This document shows, one piece after another, positions 1 through 7,774 of a stretch of 11,373 bases of DNA. Under the pieces are notes generated by a model. That model saw only the letters and a list, made by a program, of their open reading frames with translations. It made no database searches and was not told the origin of the DNA. The DNA comes from Bacteroidota bacterium (GTDB lineage: Bacteria; Bacteroidota; Bacteroidia; Bacteroidales; WCHB1-69). The stretch is from NCBI GenBank assembly GCA_023459435.1, contig JAEWUL010000216.1, positions 1 to 11,373 on the forward strand, written 5' to 3'. Position numbers and translations under genes: made by a program. Within the stretch, counting starts at the first letter, position 1. Each line of letters opens with the position of its first letter.

Positions 1-75
1 ATATAGTGCAAATATAAACTACTTTATGATATTTTTGATTTTACTTTTAAAATGAAATATTGCGTTGGACTCTTT

Positions 76-117
76 CTGTTAATCAGAGGGTCCAAGGTTC
101 AAGTCCTTGAGGGGGAG
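76..117 (+). pseudogene. 3' half of tRNA-Asn(GTT), probable attachment-site remnant
   Basis: The sequence reads as the second half of a tRNA. There is an anticodon loop CTGTTAA at 76-82 with anticodon GTT (78-80), the 3' anticodon strand TCAGA (83-87), a five-base variable loop (88-92), a perfect T arm (CAAGG / TTCAAGT / CCTTG, 93-109), a seven-base 3' acceptor strand AGGGGGA (110-116) and discriminator G (117). CCA is not encoded. The 5' half is missing: bases 1-75 hold no D arm and no TCCCCCT acceptor partner, and the base-pairing breaks inside the 5' anticodon strand (TCTTT where TCTGA would pair). Loss of everything 5' of the anticodon loop is what tyrosine-recombinase integration into a tRNA leaves at the distal junction, so I read it as an att duplicate. 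Random decay is less likely, because the remaining half is flawless. Confidence 0.75.
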
Positions 118-128
118 CTCTAAAAATC

Positions 129-162
129 AAGCACTTACATTTAAACATGTGAGTGCTTTTTT
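129..162 (+). terminator. Rho-independent terminator after the tRNA-Asn half
   Basis: A 12-bp stem (129-140 with 147-158, one G-U wobble) encloses a six-base loop and runs directly into six T residues (157-162). It lies 12 bases after the tRNA discriminator, where a tRNA terminator is expected. On the minus strand the same hairpin is followed by GATTTTTAG, so it may also stop transcripts of the convergent nuclease gene ending at 208. Confidence 0.8.
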
Positions 163-207
163 GTTTCTCTCTATAAGGGTATTATTTTTTTTGATTTTTT
201 TTTGGTC

Positions 208-1227
208 TCATTTTGCTTCTAATATTAATAAAATGGGTAAATGATCCGAGAATCCTCCCAGATATTTAAAACCTAAAAAGGTTCGAAATGGTTTAGTTCC
301 TCCAAATTTTTCGTCCGGAACCAAGAGGAATTCAGGTTTGTAAATGAGAATTTTTTTTGGAATCTTCCAACACGATTTTTCAAGAAAAAAAGACCTGGAA
401 AGGATCATTTGGTCCAAACACCCCCAAAAAGCCTCATTTTTATGAGTCCCTTCGTTTTGAAAGGAGTGAAAAGGGAGCATCATATTTATCAAACGGGGAT
501 AAGGTTCTTTGGGTTCCTGAGCTTCAAGTACTGTATAAACACTATGATCGGTCGGATAATCGTTAAAATCCCCCATGATAACGATATGGGCAAAAGCGTT
601 TTCTGCTAATAGGGAATCAACCTTTTCTTTTACCATAAATGCATAAAAATTTCTTTTAGAAATTGTTGCCCCTGCACCCCCGAAACGGGAAGTCCAGTGA
701 TTGACAAACAGATGTAACGTGTCTCCTGTTTTAACTTTTACCTTAGCATAGAGGATATCTCTGTTTTTTGATCCTGGCTCCAATGGGAAGACAACTGGAA
801 TGGGAAAAGCTTCAAGTATTTGACACGTTCTTTCCCGATATAGCATTGCTACATCAATTCCTCTGGAATCAGGAGACTCATAATGGATGAACTTATAACC
901 GTTCTTTTGGAGTCCGGGATGCCTGATCAAACTTTTTAATACCACATCATTTTCAATTTCTGCCAATCCAATGATATCAGGAGGATTCCATTGATTGATA
1001 GAAAGAATCACTTTGGCAATCTGATCCCTTTTATGATACATTTTTTTATAACTCCAACGATTCATTCCCTCAATCGTATAGGAATCATCATTTTTTAAAG
1101 TATCATCAGCCGGATCAAAAAAGTTTTCGGTATTGTAAAACATGATACTTATTGTATTGGAATCGAACTGAGCGGAACAATAAGCAAACCAAGTAAGAAG
1201 AGGTAGTAGAAGCAGTTGTTTTTTCAT
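208..1227 (-). CDS. Secreted endonuclease/exonuclease/phosphatase-family protein
   Basis: This 339-residue protein belongs to the DNase I-like EEP fold. It starts with a short signal peptide (Lys-Lys, then a leucine-rich core, ending near CSAQ at residues 17-20), so it acts outside the cytoplasm. The family's metal and catalytic residues can be followed in order: N32 and E34 in YNTENFFD, E90 in GLAEIEND, D125 in RGIDVAMLY, H177 in VNHWTSR, D220 and N222 in MGDFNDYP, D271 in LDQMI, and D328-H329 in FSDHLPI. A phosphodiester or phosphomonoester bond is therefore the expected target. The substrate (DNA, RNA or phospholipid) cannot be told from sequence. It is the last gene of the minus-strand series, 68 bp after the DUF3109 gene, with a promoter-like element of its own in that gap. 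The start is the only ATG that keeps the signal peptide intact. Confidence 0.88.
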   Translation of the reverse strand: MKKQLLLLPLLTWFAYCSAQFDSNTISIMFYNTENFFDPADDTLKNDDSYTIEGMNRWSYKKMYHKRDQIAKVILSINQWNPPDIIGLAEIENDVVLKSLIRHPGLQKNGYKFIHYESPDSRGIDVAMLYRERTCQILEAFPIPVVFPLEPGSKNRDILYAKVKVKTGDTLHLFVNHWTSRFGGAGATISKRNFYAFMVKEKVDSLLAENAFAHIVIMGDFNDYPTDHSVYTVLEAQEPKEPYPRLINMMLPFHSFQNEGTHKNEAFWGCLDQMILSRSFFLEKSCWKIPKKILIYKPEFLLVPDEKFGGTKPFRTFLGFKYLGGFSDHLPILLILEAK

Positions 1228-1245
1228 AGTAGTAATTTGAGTTTA

Positions 1246-1253
1246 CAAAGCTA
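1246..1253 (-). promoter_or_regulatory. Bacteroidota-type -7 promoter element before the nuclease gene
   Basis: TAGCTTTG on the minus strand matches TAnnTTTG, 18 bp upstream of the ATG at 1227. No -33 TTTG is visible 19-21 bp further upstream, so this is a half-match. It could give the nuclease gene transcription independent of the genes before it. Confidence 0.35.
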
Positions 1254-1295
1254 TGAAAAAAGGGATTACCTCTTTACTGTTTCTAAATAAAAATT

Positions 1296-1862
1296 TTAAG
1301 CATTCTGATTATCAATCTCTTTTAAAAGCTCTTGATACCAGGTTTCTCCATACTTTCGGATAAGTGGCTCTTTTAAAAACCGGTATAAAGGAAGGTTGAT
1401 CTGTTTCCCTTTGTAACAGGCGCCTTCACAAACAGCCCAACGATGATAATTTAAGGCTTCATAATCGGGTAATTTGACAATTCTAATGGGATATAAATGA
1501 CAAGAAATGGGTTTTTGAAAGTCGATCTCTCCATTTAAAAATGCTTTTTCAATGGCACACTTGGCAATACCATCTTCATAATAAACATAGGCACAAGCTT
1601 CGTTGCTAAGTAATGGTGTAACAAATGCACCCTCCATGTCATAATCGAATGTCCCATCTTGATCCACTTTTTCTATCCCTTCTGGAATCATATATTTCTT
1701 AAAAACCGGATAATAATCCTCCAGATCTGATATCTCAAATGGTTCCAGAGGAGCGCCAACATCACCTTCGATACAACACATTCCCTGACACTCTTCCAGA
1801 TCACAACAAAATGGTGCATCTATAATATCTTCTGAAACCAAAACTCCTTGAATAATTCTCAT
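1296..1862 (-). CDS. DUF3109 family cysteine-rich protein
   Basis: The product is 188 residues from the preferred ATG at 1862. It matches my recollection of the DUF3109 family, small cytoplasmic proteins of unknown function common in Bacteroidota. There are ten cysteines in clusters: C19, C20, C25, C29 and C30 in the N-terminal third, then C90, C102, C121 (SCHLYPIRI), C145 and C149. This layout resembles the YkgJ-type zinc or iron-sulfur binding proteins, so metal or cluster binding is plausible but unproven. No signal peptide or membrane segment is present. An upstream in-frame ATG at 1904 would add 14 residues, but it lies inside the preceding gene and the extra residues do not look like the family. 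With the 1862 start, only four bases separate it from the stop of the TolB-like gene, which suggests translational coupling. Confidence 0.82.
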   Translation of the reverse strand: MRIIQGVLVSEDIIDAPFCCDLEECQGMCCIEGDVGAPLEPFEISDLEDYYPVFKKYMIPEGIEKVDQDGTFDYDMEGAFVTPLLSNEACAYVYYEDGIAKCAIEKAFLNGEIDFQKPISCHLYPIRIVKLPDYEALNYHRWAVCEGACYKGKQINLPLYRFLKEPLIRKYGETWYQELLKEIDNQNA

Positions 1863-1866
1863 CGTA

Positions 1867-4800
1867 TTAAAAATCTGTGCCAATGGAGAGCATATAGATC
1901 CCATTGGCGTTTGTAAATCTAAAATCTTCTATTCCCCAGGAATAATCAAATCTTATAAAATAACTGAATAATGATGCCCTCAAACCTAAACCAACTCCAG
2001 TAACCCATGGATCAACCTGCCGTTTTACAATAGCAGTGATATTTCCGGATGTAATATATCTGATATAGAGCCCGTTATCTTCAGAGTACGGTGTAAGCCC
2101 TGTCCACGCAGTTCCAATATCTACAAAAGTGATGAGTTGCATGGATTTGAAAAATTCACTTGTAATACTTCTTTTAGCTATAAGTTGAACAAAAGGGATT
2201 CTTAATTCTGTACTTAACAAAACAAACGAAGTGCCATTTCTTACATTTTGATCAAACCCCCTAAGGTTGGTTGCCAATGTCTGATAATGATAGTTTTTGG
2301 TTCTGTCAACGTAAATATCACTATTGAAGGTAGGATTGATCCAGTTGTCAACCCCCCCCATATAATAAACCAAACGGGAAGTTCCGAAATTGGTACTTGC
2401 CGCAAAACGGGTTGCCCATGTTATGTTGCGATAAATTTTGATTGATTTTCTATAATCAAGTCCTAAAACGAATAGATGTTTATTGGTATCAGCTATTTTA
2501 TAATCAAATTCAACAAATAGTTTAAACTTTGTTCCTCTCCATAAATTGGTATATAACTCCTTTGAGGAATCAAAAACATATTCCGTTTTTAAACCGGCCC
2601 AATAAGATCGGGTTGTTGGTTCTGTTAAACTTTGATCACTTAAAGCACTTTCAATAAACAATTCGTGTCTCCCTTTGAGGGTAAAACGTAAACTGTTGAA
2701 CTTATCAAATGGATACTTGAGATTATAGAAAACACTATTATTGATCTGCTTCACATTTCGATATCCTATCGATTGTTCTAAGGATTGACGATAAACGACG
2801 ACCTGTTTATCTATTCTTCGGGAAAGATCTTCATAACTTATCATGATTTCTGAACCGGAATAAAAAAGGGGTAGTCTGAAACCTGCTGTAATTCTATAAT
2901 TTTCAAAAAGATCATTGATCCCTACCATAATGAGCGTATTCATCCCTGAATTGAGATAAATAGGTGCATCGCTGCCTGTAAATTGCTGATAAGATGTATT
3001 GAGGAAGCTAAAATCAGCCTGTGTGATCAGTTTATTGATATTGAATTGTACATAATAACTTCTCGGAATCTGTGGTGTAAAATCAAAAAGGATTGGTCGT
3101 TCATGAACTTTTATAGAGTCTTCTGATGATACTGATGAGGTATCAATATTTGGTATATTTTTTTTAATAAAATCTCCCTTTCGCACTTGCTGAAACCCTT
3201 TCCTAATATTTGCTTTTACAGTTTCTGTCGTTTTTTTGATACTATTTTCTCTTTTTTTGAGGAGCAGTTCATTTTGAAGCAACTGAGATGTTTTTTCTAA
3301 AGTAACAGGAGTAATGGGTTCAGAAAAAGGATTGATGTATACTCGTTTTACCCCATTATAATGGATGAGATCTCCTATTAGATCAGAATTTTTATTATAG
3401 TCATGTTCAATAATAGAGGTACCATAGTTTGTTATCGGTTTTGATATGGCAAAATATGCATAATGAATAATTGTATCAATTTTGGTAATAGAACTATCAA
3501 ACTGAGCAAAATATCGGTTATAAATTCCATTTTCATCACTTAAATAAACAATCTGATCTTTGCCAATCACTCTTACATTTTTCTCATTGGCATTTGGGGT
3601 GTAGGTAACACGCAATAATTGGTTGTTTTTAGCGCCATAATGATACACAAAAAGATCATAGTCTGTTTGGTTTTGTTCATTAAAAAATTTTGTTCCGGGA
3701 TCTAATGAATCAACCGGTCGGTTGGAAGAGAAAATAATATCTCTTTGTCCATTGAGAAAACGTGGTCCAAAGTCATCGTAAAAATCATTGGTTAAATTTT
3801 GGTACGATCTGGACTGAAAACTATAAAGGAATAGGTCGGATTGTCCATTTCTAAATCCGGAAAACAACATAAACCGTCGATCATCAGAGTAGTTCCAATC
3901 GGTAATTTTTTCCACGTCAACCAAAAACCGTTGTCCCAGTTTTTTTTCATTGATGATGTAAGGATAATAATAACAACGTCCCCTATCTTCGATTGTAAAA
4001 CCGATCAAATTACCATCAGGATGCCATGCAATAATGGGGAAAGTGAGATCAGGATTCTCTTCTGTTTTTTTATTTTTTTTAAAGATCTGTTTTGGTTTTG
4101 TGGAGTTCTTCCATTTTAACCATACCTTAATTTGACCTGCTTCATTGGTCACGTATGCATAACTTTCACCATCTGGAGAGAGAGTGATTTGAGAATAATC
4201 TCTGTTTTTATTGGGTTTATTGATAACACCCATATTATCAGGCGTTCCGGTTTTAATCTCTTTTGTAAATAAAACATAATTGGTTCTATACCAATCTTGT
4301 ATCAATTCCTTATAGGGTACACCTGTCACATAATACAAACTCTTTTCAACATTTCTGGAAGATCTAACAGAGTATAAGATATTGGAAATGGTTGCTTCAC
4401 CGTATCGGTCGACAATAAATTTCCAGAGAGAATGTCCTGCATAAGTGGCTTCCACAGGATTAAGATCTTCAAGCAGGGCAAAACGTTTGGTTAAGATTCC
4501 GTTTTTGATATGAATATCAATTTCAGGGCTCCAGTTTTCAGCAAGGTATGAAGATAATCCACTGTAAAACCAGTTAGGAAGCGAAGATAAGTGACCAGCT
4601 GATATATTCGCACCTACACTTTCACCTTCCACAATATTTCGGGCAAAAATGGTTGCAATCCCACTTCTGATCATTTTGTCAAAATGGTTATGGTTCCCGT
4701 CAAAATATAAATAAACCTTGTTCCCGTAGATATTTGTTATACCCCCTTGATTGTAAAAATCTTCATTATCAAATCCAAAATTGGATTCTCTGAAATCACC

Positions 4801-5088
4801 CTGGGTGTTATAAACAATAAAGTGGATTTTTTTATACAAAGTATAGTTTAATGTTCTTTCCAGTTCACTAATCATTCCTGGAGCTTTTCCGAAGGTATAA
4901 TCAGCTAACGGTTTAGAGGTGGGATAGAAATAAACATCAAAGAGGTTGGCTCTGTACAATTGCCAGTTGAAATTCTGATATTGAACTCTGTTTTTACCAA
5001 AAGTGAGCTGTGACCCATTATAAAACTGGGCTTGTAATGAGATTACAAGCATCAATAACAGGTTTAATATCAGCGTTTTTTTGGTCAT
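1867..5088 (-). CDS. Outer-membrane protein: peptidase-like domain, TolB-like propeller, Omp85-like barrel
   Basis: This 1073-residue envelope protein opens with a signal peptide (residues 1-20, ending LQAQ). Residues about 40-275 resemble the gluzincin-like N-terminal domain of Bacteroidota TolB-like proteins. However, the positions where HExxH is expected read SGIAT (142-146), and the later WFxEG motif reads WFYSG (173-177), so zinc binding and catalysis appear lost. Residues about 295-580 hold TolB/DPP-like propeller blades (LSPDGESYAYVT, WHPDGNLIGFT, IIFSSNRP). A charged linker (about 600-660) leads to a C-terminal barrel (about 670-1073) rich in alternating strands. It carries the Omp85 signature LRGF (942-945), an ELRIPF strand (961-966) and a terminal phenylalanine. 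The likely role is a scaffold or assembly factor at the outer membrane; the actual function is unknown. It begins two bases after the ilvA stop. Confidence 0.72.
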   Translation of the reverse strand: MTKKTLILNLLLMLVISLQAQFYNGSQLTFGKNRVQYQNFNWQLYRANLFDVYFYPTSKPLADYTFGKAPGMISELERTLNYTLYKKIHFIVYNTQGDFRESNFGFDNEDFYNQGGITNIYGNKVYLYFDGNHNHFDKMIRSGIATIFARNIVEGESVGANISAGHLSSLPNWFYSGLSSYLAENWSPEIDIHIKNGILTKRFALLEDLNPVEATYAGHSLWKFIVDRYGEATISNILYSVRSSRNVEKSLYYVTGVPYKELIQDWYRTNYVLFTKEIKTGTPDNMGVINKPNKNRDYSQITLSPDGESYAYVTNEAGQIKVWLKWKNSTKPKQIFKKNKKTEENPDLTFPIIAWHPDGNLIGFTIEDRGRCYYYPYIINEKKLGQRFLVDVEKITDWNYSDDRRFMLFSGFRNGQSDLFLYSFQSRSYQNLTNDFYDDFGPRFLNGQRDIIFSSNRPVDSLDPGTKFFNEQNQTDYDLFVYHYGAKNNQLLRVTYTPNANEKNVRVIGKDQIVYLSDENGIYNRYFAQFDSSITKIDTIIHYAYFAISKPITNYGTSIIEHDYNKNSDLIGDLIHYNGVKRVYINPFSEPITPVTLEKTSQLLQNELLLKKRENSIKKTTETVKANIRKGFQQVRKGDFIKKNIPNIDTSSVSSEDSIKVHERPILFDFTPQIPRSYYVQFNINKLITQADFSFLNTSYQQFTGSDAPIYLNSGMNTLIMVGINDLFENYRITAGFRLPLFYSGSEIMISYEDLSRRIDKQVVVYRQSLEQSIGYRNVKQINNSVFYNLKYPFDKFNSLRFTLKGRHELFIESALSDQSLTEPTTRSYWAGLKTEYVFDSSKELYTNLWRGTKFKLFVEFDYKIADTNKHLFVLGLDYRKSIKIYRNITWATRFAASTNFGTSRLVYYMGGVDNWINPTFNSDIYVDRTKNYHYQTLATNLRGFDQNVRNGTSFVLLSTELRIPFVQLIAKRSITSEFFKSMQLITFVDIGTAWTGLTPYSEDNGLYIRYITSGNITAIVKRQVDPWVTGVGLGLRASLFSYFIRFDYSWGIEDFRFTNANGIYMLSIGTDF

Positions 5089-5090
5089 AG

Positions 5091-6305
5091 CTACATGATG
5101 TTTCTACAAGTGATCCCTTTATGGTTTAAATCTTGTTTGATAATATCAAGTTGTTCTTTATTTTGAAGATTTACAGTTACACTTATCAATACTTTTCCAA
5201 CGGGTACCGAAGTGATCGATCTTTCGTGAATAATATCCTGAATGTTTACTTTTTGTTGTTCAAGAACGGATAAAACCCTTTTTAACTCACCTGCCTGATC
5301 AGGCACAATAAACTGAATGTGTGTTCTGAGGCCCTCTTGTGTCATTCCTTGATCTAAAATTTGCTGGAAAAGACTCATATTTACATTCCCGCCACTTACA
5401 ACTGGAACAACATATTTGCCAATAAGGGATGATTTTTTAAAGATAGCGGCAGCAATAGCAGCTGTACCGGAAGGTTCTGCCAACAGTTTCCCTCTTTGGA
5501 GTAATAGATAGGTGGAGTGAGCCAACTCTTTATCTGAGACAGTGATCAGATCGTCAACCAAATTTTTAACAATTCCAAAGGTTAGATCTCCGGGTTTTTT
5601 TACAGCAATACCATCCGCAATAGTATGACAATGAGGGAGTGTCAAAACTTCATCACTATTTTTTGAAGCTAACATCGAGGCAGCACCTTCGGCTTCAACA
5701 CCGATTATTTTGATATTTGGATTGATCTCCTTAAGCGCAATAGCTATACCACTGATTAAACCACCACCACCAATAGGTACAATTACAGTATCCACTTCAG
5801 GAAGTTGTCGGAAAATCTCTAATCCCACCACTCCTTGTCCTGCAATAATCAATTCATCATTAAAGGGGTGAATATAAGTGCCGTTTTTCTCTTTGCAATA
5901 CTCTTGTGAGGCGGCAAAGGCATCATCAAAAGTATCACCAACCAAAACAACTTCTGCCCCATACCCTTTTGTAGCATTTACTTTAGAAGGTGGTGCAAAG
6001 GAGGGCATAAAAATGATACTTTTTAATCCCAGCTGGGATGCTGAAAAGGCAACACCTTGGGCATGATTTCCTGCTGAAGCGGCTACAATAGGGTGCTTTT
6101 TTTCCTCTTCACTTAAATGATAGAGTTTGTTAAATGCTCCTCGAACCTTAAAAGACCCCGTTGTTTGTAGATTCTCTAATTTCATGTAAATCTCAGATCC
6201 AGCCATTTTTGAAAATGTTTTGGAATGGGTTAACGCTGTTTCCTTGATGATTCCCTTCATGCATTGTTGTGCAGAAATGATATCAGAGTATTTAATTTGA
6301 GCCAT
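5091..6305 (-). CDS. ilvA: Threonine ammonia-lyase (threonine dehydratase) with ACT domain
   Basis: This PLP enzyme deaminates L-threonine to 2-oxobutanoate and ammonia, feeding isoleucine synthesis or threonine breakdown in the cytoplasm. The fold-type II features are all present: the PLP lysine K53 in SFKVRGAFNK, the substrate loop SAGNHAQG (77-84), the phosphate-binding GGGGLISG (179-186) and SGGNVN (304-309). Residues about 326-402 form a single C-terminal ACT domain (HIQFIVPDQAGELKRVL, then NIQDIIHERS), which suggests amino-acid feedback. At 404 residues it fits the short, single-ACT threonine ammonia-lyase subfamily and not the two-ACT biosynthetic form of about 515 residues. That subfamily includes catabolic enzymes, so the physiological direction is open. 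No other isoleucine or valine gene is in the window. Serine may also be a substrate. Confidence 0.93.
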   Translation of the reverse strand: MAQIKYSDIISAQQCMKGIIKETALTHSKTFSKMAGSEIYMKLENLQTTGSFKVRGAFNKLYHLSEEEKKHPIVAASAGNHAQGVAFSASQLGLKSIIFMPSFAPPSKVNATKGYGAEVVLVGDTFDDAFAASQEYCKEKNGTYIHPFNDELIIAGQGVVGLEIFRQLPEVDTVIVPIGGGGLISGIAIALKEINPNIKIIGVEAEGAASMLASKNSDEVLTLPHCHTIADGIAVKKPGDLTFGIVKNLVDDLITVSDKELAHSTYLLLQRGKLLAEPSGTAAIAAAIFKKSSLIGKYVVPVVSGGNVNMSLFQQILDQGMTQEGLRTHIQFIVPDQAGELKRVLSVLEQQKVNIQDIIHERSITSVPVGKVLISVTVNLQNKEQLDIIKQDLNHKGITCRNIM

Positions 6306-6346
6306 TTTTCTTTTTAAATTGAATGTGTAAATGTATATGTTTTTAG

Positions 6347-7774
6347 TTATTTAGGTTCTTGTAATTGTTTTTTTTCGATCAGGTTGATCACCAAAATTGT
6401 AGCAAATGCTCCCCAGAAGGGTAATGATAATTTGTCGGTATCTAAAAAATTATTCAGAACCCCATGAATATAATACGTTACTAATGATAATGTTACAGCC
6501 AGTGATACGATCTTGTTTTCCAGCTTTGTAGCTCTTATATGAGTTCTGATTCCGGTAAAAATGACAATGATCATCATCCCTAAAACAGTAAACAAACCAA
6601 TAAAACCAGTTTCTGCTGTGGGGCCGATATATTCACTATGACAGTTACCCCCATCACCAAAGTTTGTAGTAATAATCGTTTTATATTTTGTTTTTTGAAA
6701 AGGTGCATACAAAAACTGATACGTTCCCGGTCCCCAACCTACAACAGGGCGCTCCTCAATCATTCCAAATGCGGAAACCCATCGGTTAATCCGTTCCACA
6801 TTCGATGCATCCGTGGAAATATTACTAATTGATTGAATGTGCTCCGTAAAAGTAGCAGATGAGTCTTGTTTGTTTTTTCCCATCTGATATAAAATATCAT
6901 GAGCAAAATAGAAAAATGAACCAAGAATAAGAGCTGAACCAACTATAAGCCATGAAAACTTAATCCGCCATCTGATAACTAGATAAAACCCAATTGCCCC
7001 TATCACACTGAGCCAAGCAGCACGGCAAAATGAGAAGTATAGTCCTATGAGTAAAATAACAAAGATTGTGACATAATATATTTTATGCCACTTTGTTGAT
7101 TGGGGTAAAAAGAAGAAGGCAACAACCAAAGGGATAAAAAAGGCAACCGCAGCGCCATATGCGGTATGGTCATTGTAAAAAGGTTTTTGAATCCAGTGCA
7201 TCCCATGTTCCATAAATCCCAGTTCCGCGGATTTGATGGTCACAATAATGATCACTACAGCCAACGAGAAAAGGTATGCATTAAAGTAATGGATAATTCG
7301 GTGTGGATCTTTTTTGATCAGTTCAACAACCATAAAGAAACAAGCAACAATAAACCACACTTTCGAGCCCAGAAACTTGAAGGAAACCAATGGTATCTCA
7401 CTGGTTATACTGGTTATAAAAATCCAGAAAAGGTATATAAGTATGGTTATAGTTATGGGGTGTTTAAGAATATTCTTGTCCATTTTTAAATCATAAAAGA
7501 TTCTAAAAAGGAAAAGAAGAGTCAGAGAAATCATGATCAACTCACCCGGAATGGAAATACTAAGATTAATTTTATCGTTGTCAATAAAAATTGAAAAAGG
7601 GGTAACCAAAGCCATTAGGTAGATTAGATAGTCCACTTTAAAAAAAAGTAAATAGAGTAATATCAAACCAGCGCTGAATAAAGGCAGGTAAAAAAATTCT
7701 TTCATCAACGCAAAAAAGTTGAGCATCATAAATGCTCCACTAACACCCAGAACTATGAGTTTTTTGTGGTTCAT
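6347..7774 (-). CDS. O-antigen ligase / Wzy-type polymerase-like membrane protein
   Basis: This 475-residue inner-membrane protein has about 11-12 hydrophobic segments spread through residues 8-465. A large hydrophilic loop at about 291-390 is typical of the Wzy_C/WaaL superfamily. Within and next to it are the family landmarks: SFCRAAWL (248-255), the segment around RINRW and VVGWGPGTY (328-352), and NCHSEYIGPTAETGFIG (377-393) with H379 as the candidate catalytic histidine. Such proteins act on the periplasmic face, either joining undecaprenyl-linked repeat units (Wzy) or moving a glycan to lipid A core (WaaL). Sequence alone does not separate the two. Its ATG overlaps the stop of the upstream Wzz-like gene by four bases, so the two are surely co-expressed, which slightly favours a polymerase role or a dedicated partnership. 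Confidence 0.83.
   Translation of the reverse strand: MNHKKLIVLGVSGAFMMLNFFALMKEFFYLPLFSAGLILLYLLFFKVDYLIYLMALVTPFSIFIDNDKINLSISIPGELIMISLTLLFLFRIFYDLKMDKNILKHPITITILIYLFWIFITSITSEIPLVSFKFLGSKVWFIVACFFMVVELIKKDPHRIIHYFNAYLFSLAVVIIIVTIKSAELGFMEHGMHWIQKPFYNDHTAYGAAVAFFIPLVVAFFFLPQSTKWHKIYYVTIFVILLIGLYFSFCRAAWLSVIGAIGFYLVIRWRIKFSWLIVGSALILGSFFYFAHDILYQMGKNKQDSSATFTEHIQSISNISTDASNVERINRWVSAFGMIEERPVVGWGPGTYQFLYAPFQKTKYKTIITTNFGDGGNCHSEYIGPTAETGFIGLFTVLGMMIIVIFTGIRTHIRATKLENKIVSLAVTLSLVTYYIHGVLNNFLDTDKLSLPFWGAFATILVINLIEKKQLQEPK

Noticed and set aside
1..75. End of a group I intron inserted in the tRNA-Asn anticodon loop
   Set aside because: The base before the 3' tRNA part is T, not the terminal G expected of a group I intron, and no intron core is visible in the 75 bases available. 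An att remnant explains the pattern better.
44..117. A complete tRNA-Asn gene ending at 117
   Set aside because: The 5' portion has no D arm, no acceptor partner for AGGGGGA and mismatches in the anticodon stem, so only the 3' half is supported.
1255..1280. Minus-strand terminator after the DUF3109 gene (AAAGAGG..CCCTTT then T run)
   Set aside because: The stem is short, has a bulge and a four-base loop; too weak to call.
1863..1904. N-terminal extension of the DUF3109 protein from the ATG at 1904
   Set aside because: It lies inside the preceding gene, and the added residues look like a shifted-frame reading of that gene's C-terminus.
3841..4119. Plus-strand open frame of 92 codons opposite the TolB-like gene, and similar frames opposite the other genes
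   Set aside because: They lie entirely antisense to well-supported coding regions and encode no recognisable domain.
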